From Alistipes sp. ZOR0009 (GTDB taxonomy: Bacteria > Bacteroidota > Bacteroidia > Bacteroidales > ZOR0009), in contig NZ_JTLD01000018.1 in assembly GCF_000798815.1 (NCBI RefSeq), forward strand, positions 1-64,000: 64,000 bases of DNA, written 5' to 3'. Within the stretch, counting starts at the first letter, position 1, and every line of letters begins with the position of its first letter. The notes below the pieces were generated by a model. That model had not been told where the DNA came from and did not search any database. It was given only the letters and a program-made list of their open reading frames with translations. The position numbers and the translations under genes are program-made. Below are positions 57,613 to 64,000 of the stretch, one piece after another.

Positions 57613-58917
57613 ATGGAAGACAAAGAAATAAAGGGCACAGATTCCACAGAAGATTTTAACAGGGAAGAATTGCAAAATATTATAGGAAGTATTCCATCTT
57701 CGATATTACGAAGAGGAATTACTCTTATTGCTCTAATTGTTATCTCTATTATTGTTGGGAGCGCAGTATTTAAATATCCTGATATAATATCGACTTCGAT
57801 GACGCTTACGAGCATGAATCCATCTATTGCACTAACGGCAAAAGTTTCTGGACGATTATTAGATGTTAGAGTTGTTGATAAGCAATATGTAAAAAAAGGA
57901 GAGTATCTATCAATAATAGAAAATTATGCAACAATAAAAGATGTTATATTTATAAAAGAATATTTAGATTTACTAAATCAAAATATCAACAAATTCAACC
58001 TCCCTCCTGTAGACTTAAATCTAGGATCGATGCAGTCATTATATTCAAATCTATATCACTCTATAAGTGAATATTATGAATTCAAACGGCTCCGATACCA
58101 TAATCAAAAAATATCTTATATTAATAACAAAATTCATCTGTATGAAGATTTATACAAAAATGCAATTCAACAAAAAGAAAATATTTATGAACAATTTAAT
58201 TTAAAGAAAAATAAGCATATAAGAGATTCCATCTTGAATAATCAAGGGGTAATATCTTCTGAAGAGTTAGAAAATAGTAAATATGAACTGCTCCAGAATA
58301 GTGTTTCTATTTCAAATATGCAGTCGACAATTCAAAATGCGGCAATACAAATATCCCAAATGAAAGAAAATATTTTTGAAACAAAATGTGATAATATCGA
58401 GAAGAATAATCTGTTATTAAATAAGATTAAAATACATTCGGCGGAACTACGTTCTGAAATTAAATTATGGGAGCAAAATTATGTATTTATTTCTCCTATA
58501 AATGGAAATGTTAATTTTACAAATTGCTGGGTTAAAAATAAGCAAGTAACTTCAGGTGATTTAATTTTTAATATTATACCTGATAAAAGAAAATCAATAA
58601 TAGGAGAAAGTCAAATATACCTATCACGCTCTGGTAAAGTAAAAATTGGCCAAAAAGTTAATGTTAGATTTTATAATTTTCCTGATAATGAATATGGAAT
58701 AGTCAGAGGGGTTGTTAATAGTATTTCTATTGTTCCAACAAAAAATAAATTCTATATTGTAAAAATAATATTTCCAAATGGATTAAAGACTTCATACAAT
58801 ATAGATTTACCGTTTCTTCCAGAAATGAGAGCAAATGCAGACATAATAATTAATGATCTATCATTACTTGAAAGAATTCTTATGCCTCTAAAAAGAATAT
58901 GGACAGAACGCATGTAA
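57613..58917 (+). CDS. HlyD-family secretion adaptor
   Basis: 434 residues from the ATG at 57613; the longer frame starts with TTG. One membrane helix (GITLIALIVISIIVGSAVF) is followed by a biotinyl-lipoyl-like half-motif (KVSGRLLDVRVVDKQYVKKG), a helical hairpin (about 110-270) and the second half (FISPINGNVNF), then a beta-barrel domain. It links the inner-membrane C39 transporter to an outer-membrane channel for peptide export. Confidence 0.9.
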   Translation: MEDKEIKGTDSTEDFNREELQNIIGSIPSSILRRGITLIALIVISIIVGSAVFKYPDIISTSMTLTSMNPSIALTAKVSGRLLDVRVVDKQYVKKGEYLSIIENYATIKDVIFIKEYLDLLNQNINKFNLPPVDLNLGSMQSLYSNLYHSISEYYEFKRLRYHNQKISYINNKIHLYEDLYKNAIQQKENIYEQFNLKKNKHIRDSILNNQGVISSEELENSKYELLQNSVSISNMQSTIQNAAIQISQMKENIFETKCDNIEKNNLLLNKIKIHSAELRSEIKLWEQNYVFISPINGNVNFTNCWVKNKQVTSGDLIFNIIPDKRKSIIGESQIYLSRSGKVKIGQKVNVRFYNFPDNEYGIVRGVVNSISIVPTKNKFYIVKIIFPNGLKTSYNIDLPFLPEMRANADIIINDLSLLERILMPLKRIWTERM

Positions 58918-59008
58918 AATTTTTACAATTCACAAATTTAAATAAAAAAAATCCACATTAATTTATTTTATTTACACAATATCGATAACAATATACAAAC
59001 AAATCCAA

Positions 59009-59683
59009 TTATAAAATAAATTTTGAATGAGATATGTACCCTTTATTCACAAAATCAAATTTATCTTTTATCAACTCGACACTTCCGTTAGACATAAAAT
59101 AATATTTATTCGCAACACTAAAGACATTTTCATAGTCGTGATCAGCCAATATTATACCTTTAATTTTAGATTTTTCTATGATTATCTTTTTTAATTCATC
59201 TATTAAAATTGGAGACATATTGCTAAAAGGCTCATCCAGTATTGCAAATTTAGATTTAATAAATAACACTATTTTCACTTCTAAATACCTCAATTCTCCT
59301 CCAGACAAATTATATACTTTGCTTTGTTTTAATTTATATAGCACATCATCGTTCAAAAAAACATCTACAGCATATTTTCCAAAGCACAGTTCAATTAGAC
59401 TATTCAATCTTAGATGGCTAGGAAGAAATGTTTTTTGGGGAAGATATGTCAGAATATTTTTAGATTTATATGGTTGGTCATATATTTTACCATCAATTTT
59501 TATAAATTTGTTATCAGCAGATAATGTACCAAATAATATTTTAAATAGAGTAGATTTACCACTTCCATTCTTACCTAGAATCCCAATTATATCATTTGAT
59601 TCACATCTCAGATAAACATCTGTAATGATTTTGTTATCTCCAAATGATTTTGTAACACTGTCTATTTCAAGAATGCTTTTCAT
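59009..59683 (-). CDS. small ABC transporter ATP-binding protein
   Basis: A 224-residue protein. Walker A is GKNGSGKST, signature is NLSGGELRYLEV, and Walker B is FAILDEPFSNM. The Walker A to signature spacing is short and the family helical insert is minimal. It overlaps the upstream membrane protein gene by 17 bases. The two probably form a small export or immunity system for the same peptide, convergent with the HlyD gene. Confidence 0.85.
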   Translation of the reverse strand: MKSILEIDSVTKSFGDNKIITDVYLRCESNDIIGILGKNGSGKSTLFKILFGTLSADNKFIKIDGKIYDQPYKSKNILTYLPQKTFLPSHLRLNSLIELCFGKYAVDVFLNDDVLYKLKQSKVYNLSGGELRYLEVKIVLFIKSKFAILDEPFSNMSPILIDELKKIIIEKSKIKGIILADHDYENVFSVANKYYFMSNGSVELIKDKFDFVNKGYISHSKFIL

Positions 59684-59960
59684 ACAAATATATTAACAAT
59701 AAAAAAACGCCTAAAAAAACATGCAAAAAAAAACTTACTAATATTAAACTAATTTTAGATATTCCATTATTAGCATAAAAATAGTATTCATTTTTATGTG
59801 ACATTTCTTTATACAAAAAACCGATAATTGGCCCAGCACTCATGGATGCTATTAACATAACAATGAAACTCAAAGTAACAATTGACACTGCGACTGAAAA
59901 CACCCAAGATAATACTAATGTGCTTTTATGGAATTCCAAGTAAAATCTTAACTTATCCAT
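59667..59960 (-). CDS. small membrane protein, putative ABC partner
   Basis: 97 residues from the ATG at 59960. Two hydrophobic segments (about 16-40 and 68-92) suggest two membrane helices with a short loop (MSHKNEYYFYANNGI). It overlaps the ATPase gene by 17 bases. Too small to be a full ABC-2 permease, so it may oligomerise. I do not recognise the family. Confidence 0.6.
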   Translation of the reverse strand: MDKLRFYLEFHKSTLVLSWVFSVAVSIVTLSFIVMLIASMSAGPIIGFLYKEMSHKNEYYFYANNGISKISLILVSFFLHVFLGVFLLLIYLYEKHS

Positions 59961-60002
59961 TATTCGTCCATTTTTTAACCACAACCAATTTATGTTAAAC
60001 AC

Positions 60003-60729
60003 ACAGTACTACATTAATTACAATAAGGTTATATCTAGTTGAGTTTTTCACATTAAAAACTAATACAACAAGATGCCTACAAATTAAATATGATTCAAAT
60101 GTAACTAAATCACAACTCAAATTGACAATATTAACAATAATAAACAAATCAATCTCATAGTAGTTCTACATCAATATGTCTTATAAGAATCAGGTTATCC
60201 TACAATAAATACGTTATTTTATTAATCGAATTAGTTTTTAATTAAAAAAAACACATATTAACAAACAAAACAACACCTTTGTTAGTCAAAAAAAGAATGT
60301 CAAGCGATTACTATTTCGCTATTTCCATGTTTAGATGCTCGTTTGCTGACACCTGATCGGTATTTTCCCTACTCATTGAATTGTTTTAGTATATATAATA
60401 TAAAGCTGTAACTTGGTTTTATCGAGCAATAAAGAGAATTCGTCCTGCGCTCCCGAAATAGACATTCGCTTTTGGTTCTTTTCAAAGAATTCATCTGTAT
60501 CCTTACCAATTTCAACACAAAGTGCATTTAAAAGCACTATTTATTGTGTTTATTGTTTTACACATTTAAATGTCGTCATATAATGCACTATAATGCACTA
60601 TAATGCACTATTTATTCAATCTGCTATTGAAAATTTCGTTCAAACCTCGTCAAGCAGCTTAATCATCCCGAATTTTTAGGATATAATGCTTCCAGCGGCA
60701 ACTCCGCAGCTGGGATAATCCTTAGCAAC
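60003..60729. other. intergenic region with transition from AT-rich to host-like sequence
   Basis: No gene seen. It includes the AT-rich upstream region of the membrane protein gene (60003-60300), then sequence closer to that of the left half. Tandem decamers are described separately. The last about 120 bases contain GCTTCCAGCGGCAACTCCGC just before the integrase start. Confidence 0.5.
60534..60616. repeat. tandem decamers and flanking direct repeat upstream of integrase
   Basis: TATAATGCAC occurs three times in tandem (60579-60588, 60589-60598, 60599-60608). GCACTATTTATT occurs at 60534-60545 and again at 60605-60616, bracketing the array. These may be arm-type sites of the integrase or operator/origin iterons. 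Confidence 0.65.
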
Positions 60730-61956
60730 ATGTTTTCGTATTCGAAAGACGGGATCACCGTCTCCTCCATGCTTGACACCCGTAAGCCAAATGCTAGAGA
60801 TGAGTACCCTATAAAGATTCGGGTAAATATTAAGCGCCAACGAGAATACTACTCCATTGGAAGAAGCATCTCCAAGGAAGAATGGGAGAAACTGCCAACC
60901 AGCAAAACAGCAGCAGCGAAAAAGCTGAAAGAGGAGATCGAATCCAGCTTTTCCCTTGTCCGTAAAAATGTCGAGTACATGGTTGAAAGGGGGGAATTCT
61001 CTGTCGATCTCTTGAACCTAAGGCTTGGCCGTGGAACAGGTGATACTGTAAATACTGCCATTCGAGCTAAGATTGAAATGCTTAAAAATGAAGGACGCAT
61101 TGGCAGCATGCGCACTTATGAAAATACACTTGTTCTAGTTGAGCGATTCGCTGGTAAAAACATTCAATTTAGTTCCATAAGCATTTCATGGTTAAAGCGC
61201 TGTGAACAGGAATGGCTTAAGAACAAAAACTATACAACTATAGGCATCCATTTTCGCAACCTTAGAACCATCCTGAATGATGCCAAGCGAGCTGGAATCA
61301 TTAAGGAAGCCCAATACCCATTTGGAAAAGGAAAGTTTGAAATTAAGACCGGTGAAGCTCACAAGAAGGCGCTCTCCATGGAACAAATTAAGGACATATT
61401 CGAATACTACAGCGAGAATGAAACAACAATGAGGTATCGCGACCTATGGGTAATGAGCTACCTATGCAACGGCATCAACATTACAGACTTGGCTAAACTC
61501 CATTTTTCCAACATCATCAACGGGGAGATTTGCTTTGTACGCCAGAAAACTTCCCGAACGGCAAAGACAAGACGAGAAATAAAGGTTGTTATCACAGATG
61601 ATATCCAACGCATTATAGATAAATGGGGTAATAAGCCAAAACCTGACAGCTACATCTTTCCTTACCTTAAAGGAAATGAAAGTCCATTAGAGCAGAAAAC
61701 AATCATAGAGGATCTAATCAAGCGTATCAACAAGCGCATGAAGCTTATAGGTGAAGAATTGGGCATCGGTAAGATTACAACCTATGCAGCACGTCACAGC
61801 TACGCGACCATTCTTAAGCGCTCAGGAGCAAACATCGCCTACATTAGCGAATCTCTTGGGCATACCGACCTTAAGACAACAGAATCCTACCTGGCCAGCT
61901 TTGAGCGGGAAGAACGCATTAAAAATGCGGCTCTTTTAACCCAATTCTCCCTGTAG
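60730..61956 (+). CDS. tyrosine-type site-specific recombinase (integrase)
   Basis: A 408-residue protein with an arm-binding N-terminal domain (about 1-100), SAM-like core-binding domain (about 105-215) and a catalytic domain. Catalytic residues seen are Lys in VRQKTSR, Arg355 and His356 in YAARHSYAT, His378 in SLGHTDL and Tyr387 in TTESYL. The first Arg box position reads NGINITDL, as in many Bacteroidota integrases. It is the likely integrase of the element, though it is far (18 kb) from the tRNA fragment. A 42-codon gene follows 60 bp later. Confidence 0.92.
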   Translation: MFSYSKDGITVSSMLDTRKPNARDEYPIKIRVNIKRQREYYSIGRSISKEEWEKLPTSKTAAAKKLKEEIESSFSLVRKNVEYMVERGEFSVDLLNLRLGRGTGDTVNTAIRAKIEMLKNEGRIGSMRTYENTLVLVERFAGKNIQFSSISISWLKRCEQEWLKNKNYTTIGIHFRNLRTILNDAKRAGIIKEAQYPFGKGKFEIKTGEAHKKALSMEQIKDIFEYYSENETTMRYRDLWVMSYLCNGINITDLAKLHFSNIINGEICFVRQKTSRTAKTRREIKVVITDDIQRIIDKWGNKPKPDSYIFPYLKGNESPLEQKTIIEDLIKRINKRMKLIGEELGIGKITTYAARHSYATILKRSGANIAYISESLGHTDLKTTESYLASFEREERIKNAALLTQFSL

Positions 61957-62016
61957 AACATGTAAATATAGGATATATAGGTTGTCAATAGTGACGTAAC
62001 AACAAGCAAGCTGACT

Positions 62017-62145
62017 ATGAAAGGATTTGTAGAGTACATCATTGCCAATATTGAAAACTTTGAGGAAGAAATCGAATTCGAAATGCTTAAAAAGGAGCAT
62101 GAAGATAATAAGCGATTCGTGGAGGAAGTGCTTGACCTGCTATAG
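62017..62145 (+). CDS. small acidic protein of unknown function
   Basis: A 42-residue frame (MKGFVEYIIANIENFEEEIE start, EEVLDLL end), helical, with alternating Glu and hydrophobic residues. It lies between the integrase and the 62172 frame in the same direction, with a 26-bp gap. Support comes from position and continuous helical character only. Confidence 0.45.
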   Translation: MKGFVEYIIANIENFEEEIEFEMLKKEHEDNKRFVEEVLDLL

Positions 62146-62171
62146 TTCCAACAGCTCAATAAAGAGTCAAA

Positions 62172-62342
62172 ATGAAGAAGATGGACAAGAAAAAGGCTCA
62201 AGAAGCATTGGAGGCCTTAAGCAGGGTAGCAGCTACGCTTAACGAGCAATGCGCCGACGACCCCAACACCATGCGAGCCATTGGTAAGATAATCGTTCAA
62301 GTAGATGACCTAATTTTCAGACTGAAAAGAAAAGGATGCTAA
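62172..62342 (+). CDS. small helical protein of unknown function
   Basis: A 56-residue protein (MKKMDKKKAQEALEALSRVA start). A basic start is followed by two helices with an AddPNTMRAIG turn and a basic end. It ends inside a strong terminator hairpin, which supports that it is the last gene of the integrase unit. Function unknown. Confidence 0.5.
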   Translation: MKKMDKKKAQEALEALSRVAATLNEQCADDPNTMRAIGKIIVQVDDLIFRLKRKGC

Positions 62343-62360
62343 CAGGCATCCTTTCTTTAT
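62331..62360 (+). terminator. rho-independent terminator after integrase unit
   Basis: AAAGGATGC (62331-62339) pairs with GCATCCTTT (62345-62353) and CTTTATTT follows. It overlaps the end of the 56-residue gene. Confidence 0.8.
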
Positions 62361-62383
62361 TTCAGTCCCAATACAGAACCTAG

Positions 62384-62755
62384 TTACAAGATTAGTTCAT
62401 TAATGTTCTTCTCACTCCTATACCGCTTTTGAGATAGCGGCTGCTTATGCAATCCAACCTCTACAATGTACCCTCGTCGATCAAGCCACCTGAACTCTTC
62501 GGCAAAGCCAAAAACCTCAGCCAGTGAAGAATCAGAAAAGGAGGCTATATCTCTCAACGAAATACCCTCAGCCTCAGCCTTATCCTTACCCATCTCGTGC
62601 ACCACCAGCCAGATTATGGCCTGTCTAGGCTTCATTTTGAGGCTCCTTACAAGCGTCCTAAATGATGGGATGACCCTTACGAGCCATTCGGCATTGAGAC
62701 GGCATCCCCTTAGCAACTCATCAAGCGATATCCGCACAGCACATTCAAGCACCAT
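62384..62755 (-). CDS. hypothetical protein, possible winged-helix-like
   Basis: 123 residues from the ATG at 62755; the longer frame starts with TTG. The sequence is mixed alpha/beta with SLRDIASFSDSSLAEVFGFA and EFRWLDRRGYIV, which resemble a helix-turn-helix followed by a wing. Its C-terminus is basic (KRYRSEKN). A plus-strand frame overlaps it (62466-62828), but the minus frame reads more protein-like. Family not recognised. Confidence 0.4.
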   Translation of the reverse strand: MVLECAVRISLDELLRGCRLNAEWLVRVIPSFRTLVRSLKMKPRQAIIWLVVHEMGKDKAEAEGISLRDIASFSDSSLAEVFGFAEEFRWLDRRGYIVEVGLHKQPLSQKRYRSEKNINELIL

Positions 62756-62824
62756 AAGCAACGTAGATTTCCAGCGAACCTACGAGGTACTAATAACTTA
62801 TGCAGCAGGGTTGATGATTTTTCG

Positions 62825-63088
62825 CTAAAGAGCGTCTTCTTCAAGAAAGTTGTCGGGAAGGAATTCTTTTGGTGAGCAGTTGAATACTTTTGCCAGCTCG
62901 TTGATATGGTTGAGGTTGTACTTTGCTCGCATTTTTGGATTCTCTACATCCCCTATAAATCCTTTTGAAACATTTAAGCAGAATGCTAGCGTTGCCTGTG
63001 ACATCTTCTCTTTCATGCGCTTAGTTTTCACAGCATCAATAACGTACTGTTCTATCTTAGTTTTCAATTGGATATATTTTTTTACCAA
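62825..63088 (-). CDS. XRE-family HTH regulator
   Basis: An 87-residue protein. SQATLAFCLNVSKGFIGDVEN is the XRE helix-turn-helix and NHINELAKVFNCSPKEFLP is the typical end of the fold. The start is uncertain: the frame begins with TTG at 63088 and the first ATG (M24) would cut helix 1. Possibly regulates the element or the adjacent lipoprotein gene, which starts 89 bp away divergently. Confidence 0.75.
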   Translation of the reverse strand: MVKKYIQLKTKIEQYVIDAVKTKRMKEKMSQATLAFCLNVSKGFIGDVENPKMRAKYNLNHINELAKVFNCSPKEFLPDNFLEEDAL

Positions 63089-63176
63089 TCCAATGATAAA
63101 AAATCGCCATTCTCAATCGCACTTACATGTATGTGTATTATATTTGCTATTGAAATTCTCAAAAAATCATTTTGAT

Positions 63177-63566
63177 ATGAAAAAAATTACATTAGCAGTA
63201 TTGGCATTTTCAGCCATTCTTTTGGTAGCATCATGTGGAAGTAAGGAAACAAAAGAAAGCGCTGATACAGCAACAACTACAAGTTTGACCGGCACAGAGA
63301 CAACAGCTGAGACAGCAAGCAGTGAAAATTGGGATGATGTACTCAACAGCTACGAAGAGTATATTGACCAATACATTAAGCTAATGAAAAAAGCAAATGC
63401 GGGTGACATGTCCGCAGTTTCTGAATATCCAGCCATGATGGATAAGGCCAACGAACTTGGCGAGAAACTGCAGAATGCAAGCACAACCCTTACTACCGAA
63501 CAGATGAGCAGGTTTACTGAGCTACAAACTAAACTGACCAATGCAGCTACCGAAATGATGAAGTAG
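63177..63566 (+). CDS. small secreted lipoprotein
   Basis: A 129-residue protein. The ATG at 63177 starts a lipoprotein signal (AILLVASCGS, Cys about 20); the longer frame from 62850 is a read-through of the opposite regulator gene. After a Thr/Ser-rich linker (about 24-50), a helical domain carries the segment WDDVLNSYEEYIDQYIKL, resembling a DUF6591-type domain. It may be a surface or periplasmic helical protein. Function unknown. Confidence 0.7.
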   Translation: MKKITLAVLAFSAILLVASCGSKETKESADTATTTSLTGTETTAETASSENWDDVLNSYEEYIDQYIKLMKKANAGDMSAVSEYPAMMDKANELGEKLQNASTTLTTEQMSRFTELQTKLTNAATEMMK

Positions 63567-63588
63567 CATAATTACTGCCCCAATAATA

Positions 63589-63627
63589 ATCCCCACACAA
63601 CAAGATGCTATTCTTTTGTATGGGGAT
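63589..63627 (+). terminator. hairpin after small lipoprotein gene
   Basis: ATCCCCA (63589-63595) pairs with TGGGGAT (63621-63627), with inner ACAA/TTGT and AAGA/TCTT pairs. No T-run follows. It lies 23 bases after the stop, so it may end or process the transcript. Confidence 0.45.
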
Positions 63628-63845
63628 CGCTATTAAAGAAAAAGGTCAAGTACTTTTTCCCTGAAGAACATTTCTACCTTATAAGCAAATAGCAGCCCCT
63701 TTTCTACCAAGCGTCTGCTTTTCGTTTTATGGCGGTATATGATCGCTGCTTGTGCTAGGGGCATTGCAAATGCGGCCTAGTTTCGTGCTTTAATTTTACT
63801 CTAGATAGCAAGATTTGCTATCAAATTACTTAAAAAATCTTTTAT

Positions 63846-64000
63846 ATGAAAAAATTTGTTCTGGGCATACTCTCAGCATGCCTACTTCTTTCCAGCTGCT
63901 CAAAAGACGATGCACCTAAGCCAACTGATTTGAAACACGAGGTAAAGTTTACCGTCTCTCCATTTTCGCAAGAGATAACCGACATTTCATATGCGAAGTC
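63846..64000 (+). CDS. lipoprotein, partial (cut by window end)
   Basis: The visible 51 residues start MKKFVLGILSACLLLSSC, a lipobox with Cys18, then SKDDAPKPTDLKHEVKFTV. It is likely an outer-membrane or surface lipoprotein; the domain part is outside the window. The acidic DD after Cys-Ser-Lys resembles surface-export signals of Bacteroidota lipoproteins. It starts about 280 bp after the previous gene. Confidence 0.7.
   Translation, partial: MKKFVLGILSACLLLSSCSKDDAPKPTDLKHEVKFTVSPFSQEITDISYAK

Larger units (their letters stand above)
42635..64000. mobile_element. putative integrated element (right end not in window)
   Basis: Defined on the left by the tRNA-Met fragment, with a sharp change to AT-rich sequence right after it, and supported by a tyrosine integrase at 60730. 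Cargo is the lanthipeptide cluster. By orientation the intact tRNA should lie to the right; I see no full tRNA-Met before 64000, so the right boundary is beyond the window. The composition of 60-64 kb is host-like, so the integrase segment may also be a separate event. Confidence 0.45.

Noticed and set aside
60579-60608. CRISPR-like or promoter array from TATAAT decamers
   Set aside because: Units are only 10 bp with no spacers, and TATAAT is not the Bacteroidota -7 box.
62466-62828. 120-codon plus-strand frame
   Set aside because: Opposes the 62384 minus frame and is Ser-rich and low in complexity; the minus frame looks more plausible, but neither is certain.
62850-63176. N-terminal extension of the small lipoprotein
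   Set aside because: It lies opposite the XRE gene, and a clear lipoprotein signal starts at 63177.

Overview
The window is from a Bacteroidota chromosome, most likely Bacteroidales. The support is two SusC/SusD pairs, a hybrid two-component regulator, a FecI/FecR-type sigma/anti-sigma pair, TANNTTTG-like promoter boxes, A-rich rather than Shine-Dalgarno leaders, and many short lipoprotein signal peptides. I cannot name the species from sequence alone. Region 1 (1-12.8 kb) holds a 43-bp tandem repeat, secreted proteins of unknown role, a 1905-residue lipoprotein built of 17 repeated beta modules plus four IPT/TIG-like domains, a chagasin-type protease inhibitor, and a TPR sensor kinase paired with a LytTR response regulator. 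Region 2 (12.9-30.6 kb) is a polysaccharide utilization locus, all on the minus strand: GH27, SusC, SusD, a lipoprotein with an HExxH motif, two (alpha/alpha)6-type putative glycosidases, GH97, and an HTCS regulator. GH27 together with a retaining-type GH97 suggests an alpha-galactose-containing glycan. Directly repeated 15-bp motifs spaced 21 bp apart lie upstream of both SusC and GH27 and are candidate HTCS operators. Region 3 (30.9-42.3 kb) is a second locus on the minus strand: ECF sigma, FecR anti-sigma, SusC with an STN signalling domain, SusD, a discoidin lipoprotein, and an M60 (enhancin/mucinase-like) metalloprotease. This looks like a glycoprotein-targeting locus under sigma/anti-sigma control. 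Region 4 (42.6-60.0 kb) is the standout. Just after a tRNA-Met(CAT) 3' fragment with its own terminator, base composition turns strongly AT-rich and a complete class I lanthipeptide cluster follows. It contains the precursor (50484-50702), LanC, a split LanB (glutamylation and elimination proteins), a C39 peptidase-ABC exporter, an HlyD adaptor, LanFE-like immunity transporter genes, a second small ABC pair, a degenerate zinc-less LanC-like protein, and four glycosyltransferase genes, two of them two-domain fusions. The 44-residue predicted core has eight Cys, each with a Ser/Thr three or four residues upstream, and six of the eight Cys are directly followed by Thr. This predicts an almost continuous chain of thioether rings. 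The glycosyltransferases suggest, but do not prove, a glycosylated product. Region 5 (60.0-64.0 kb) returns to host-like composition, with a tyrosine integrase, tandem decamers upstream of it, small unknown genes, an XRE regulator and two lipoproteins (the last cut by the window end). Together the tRNA fragment and the integrase suggest that regions 4-5 are an integrated element whose right end lies beyond the window.
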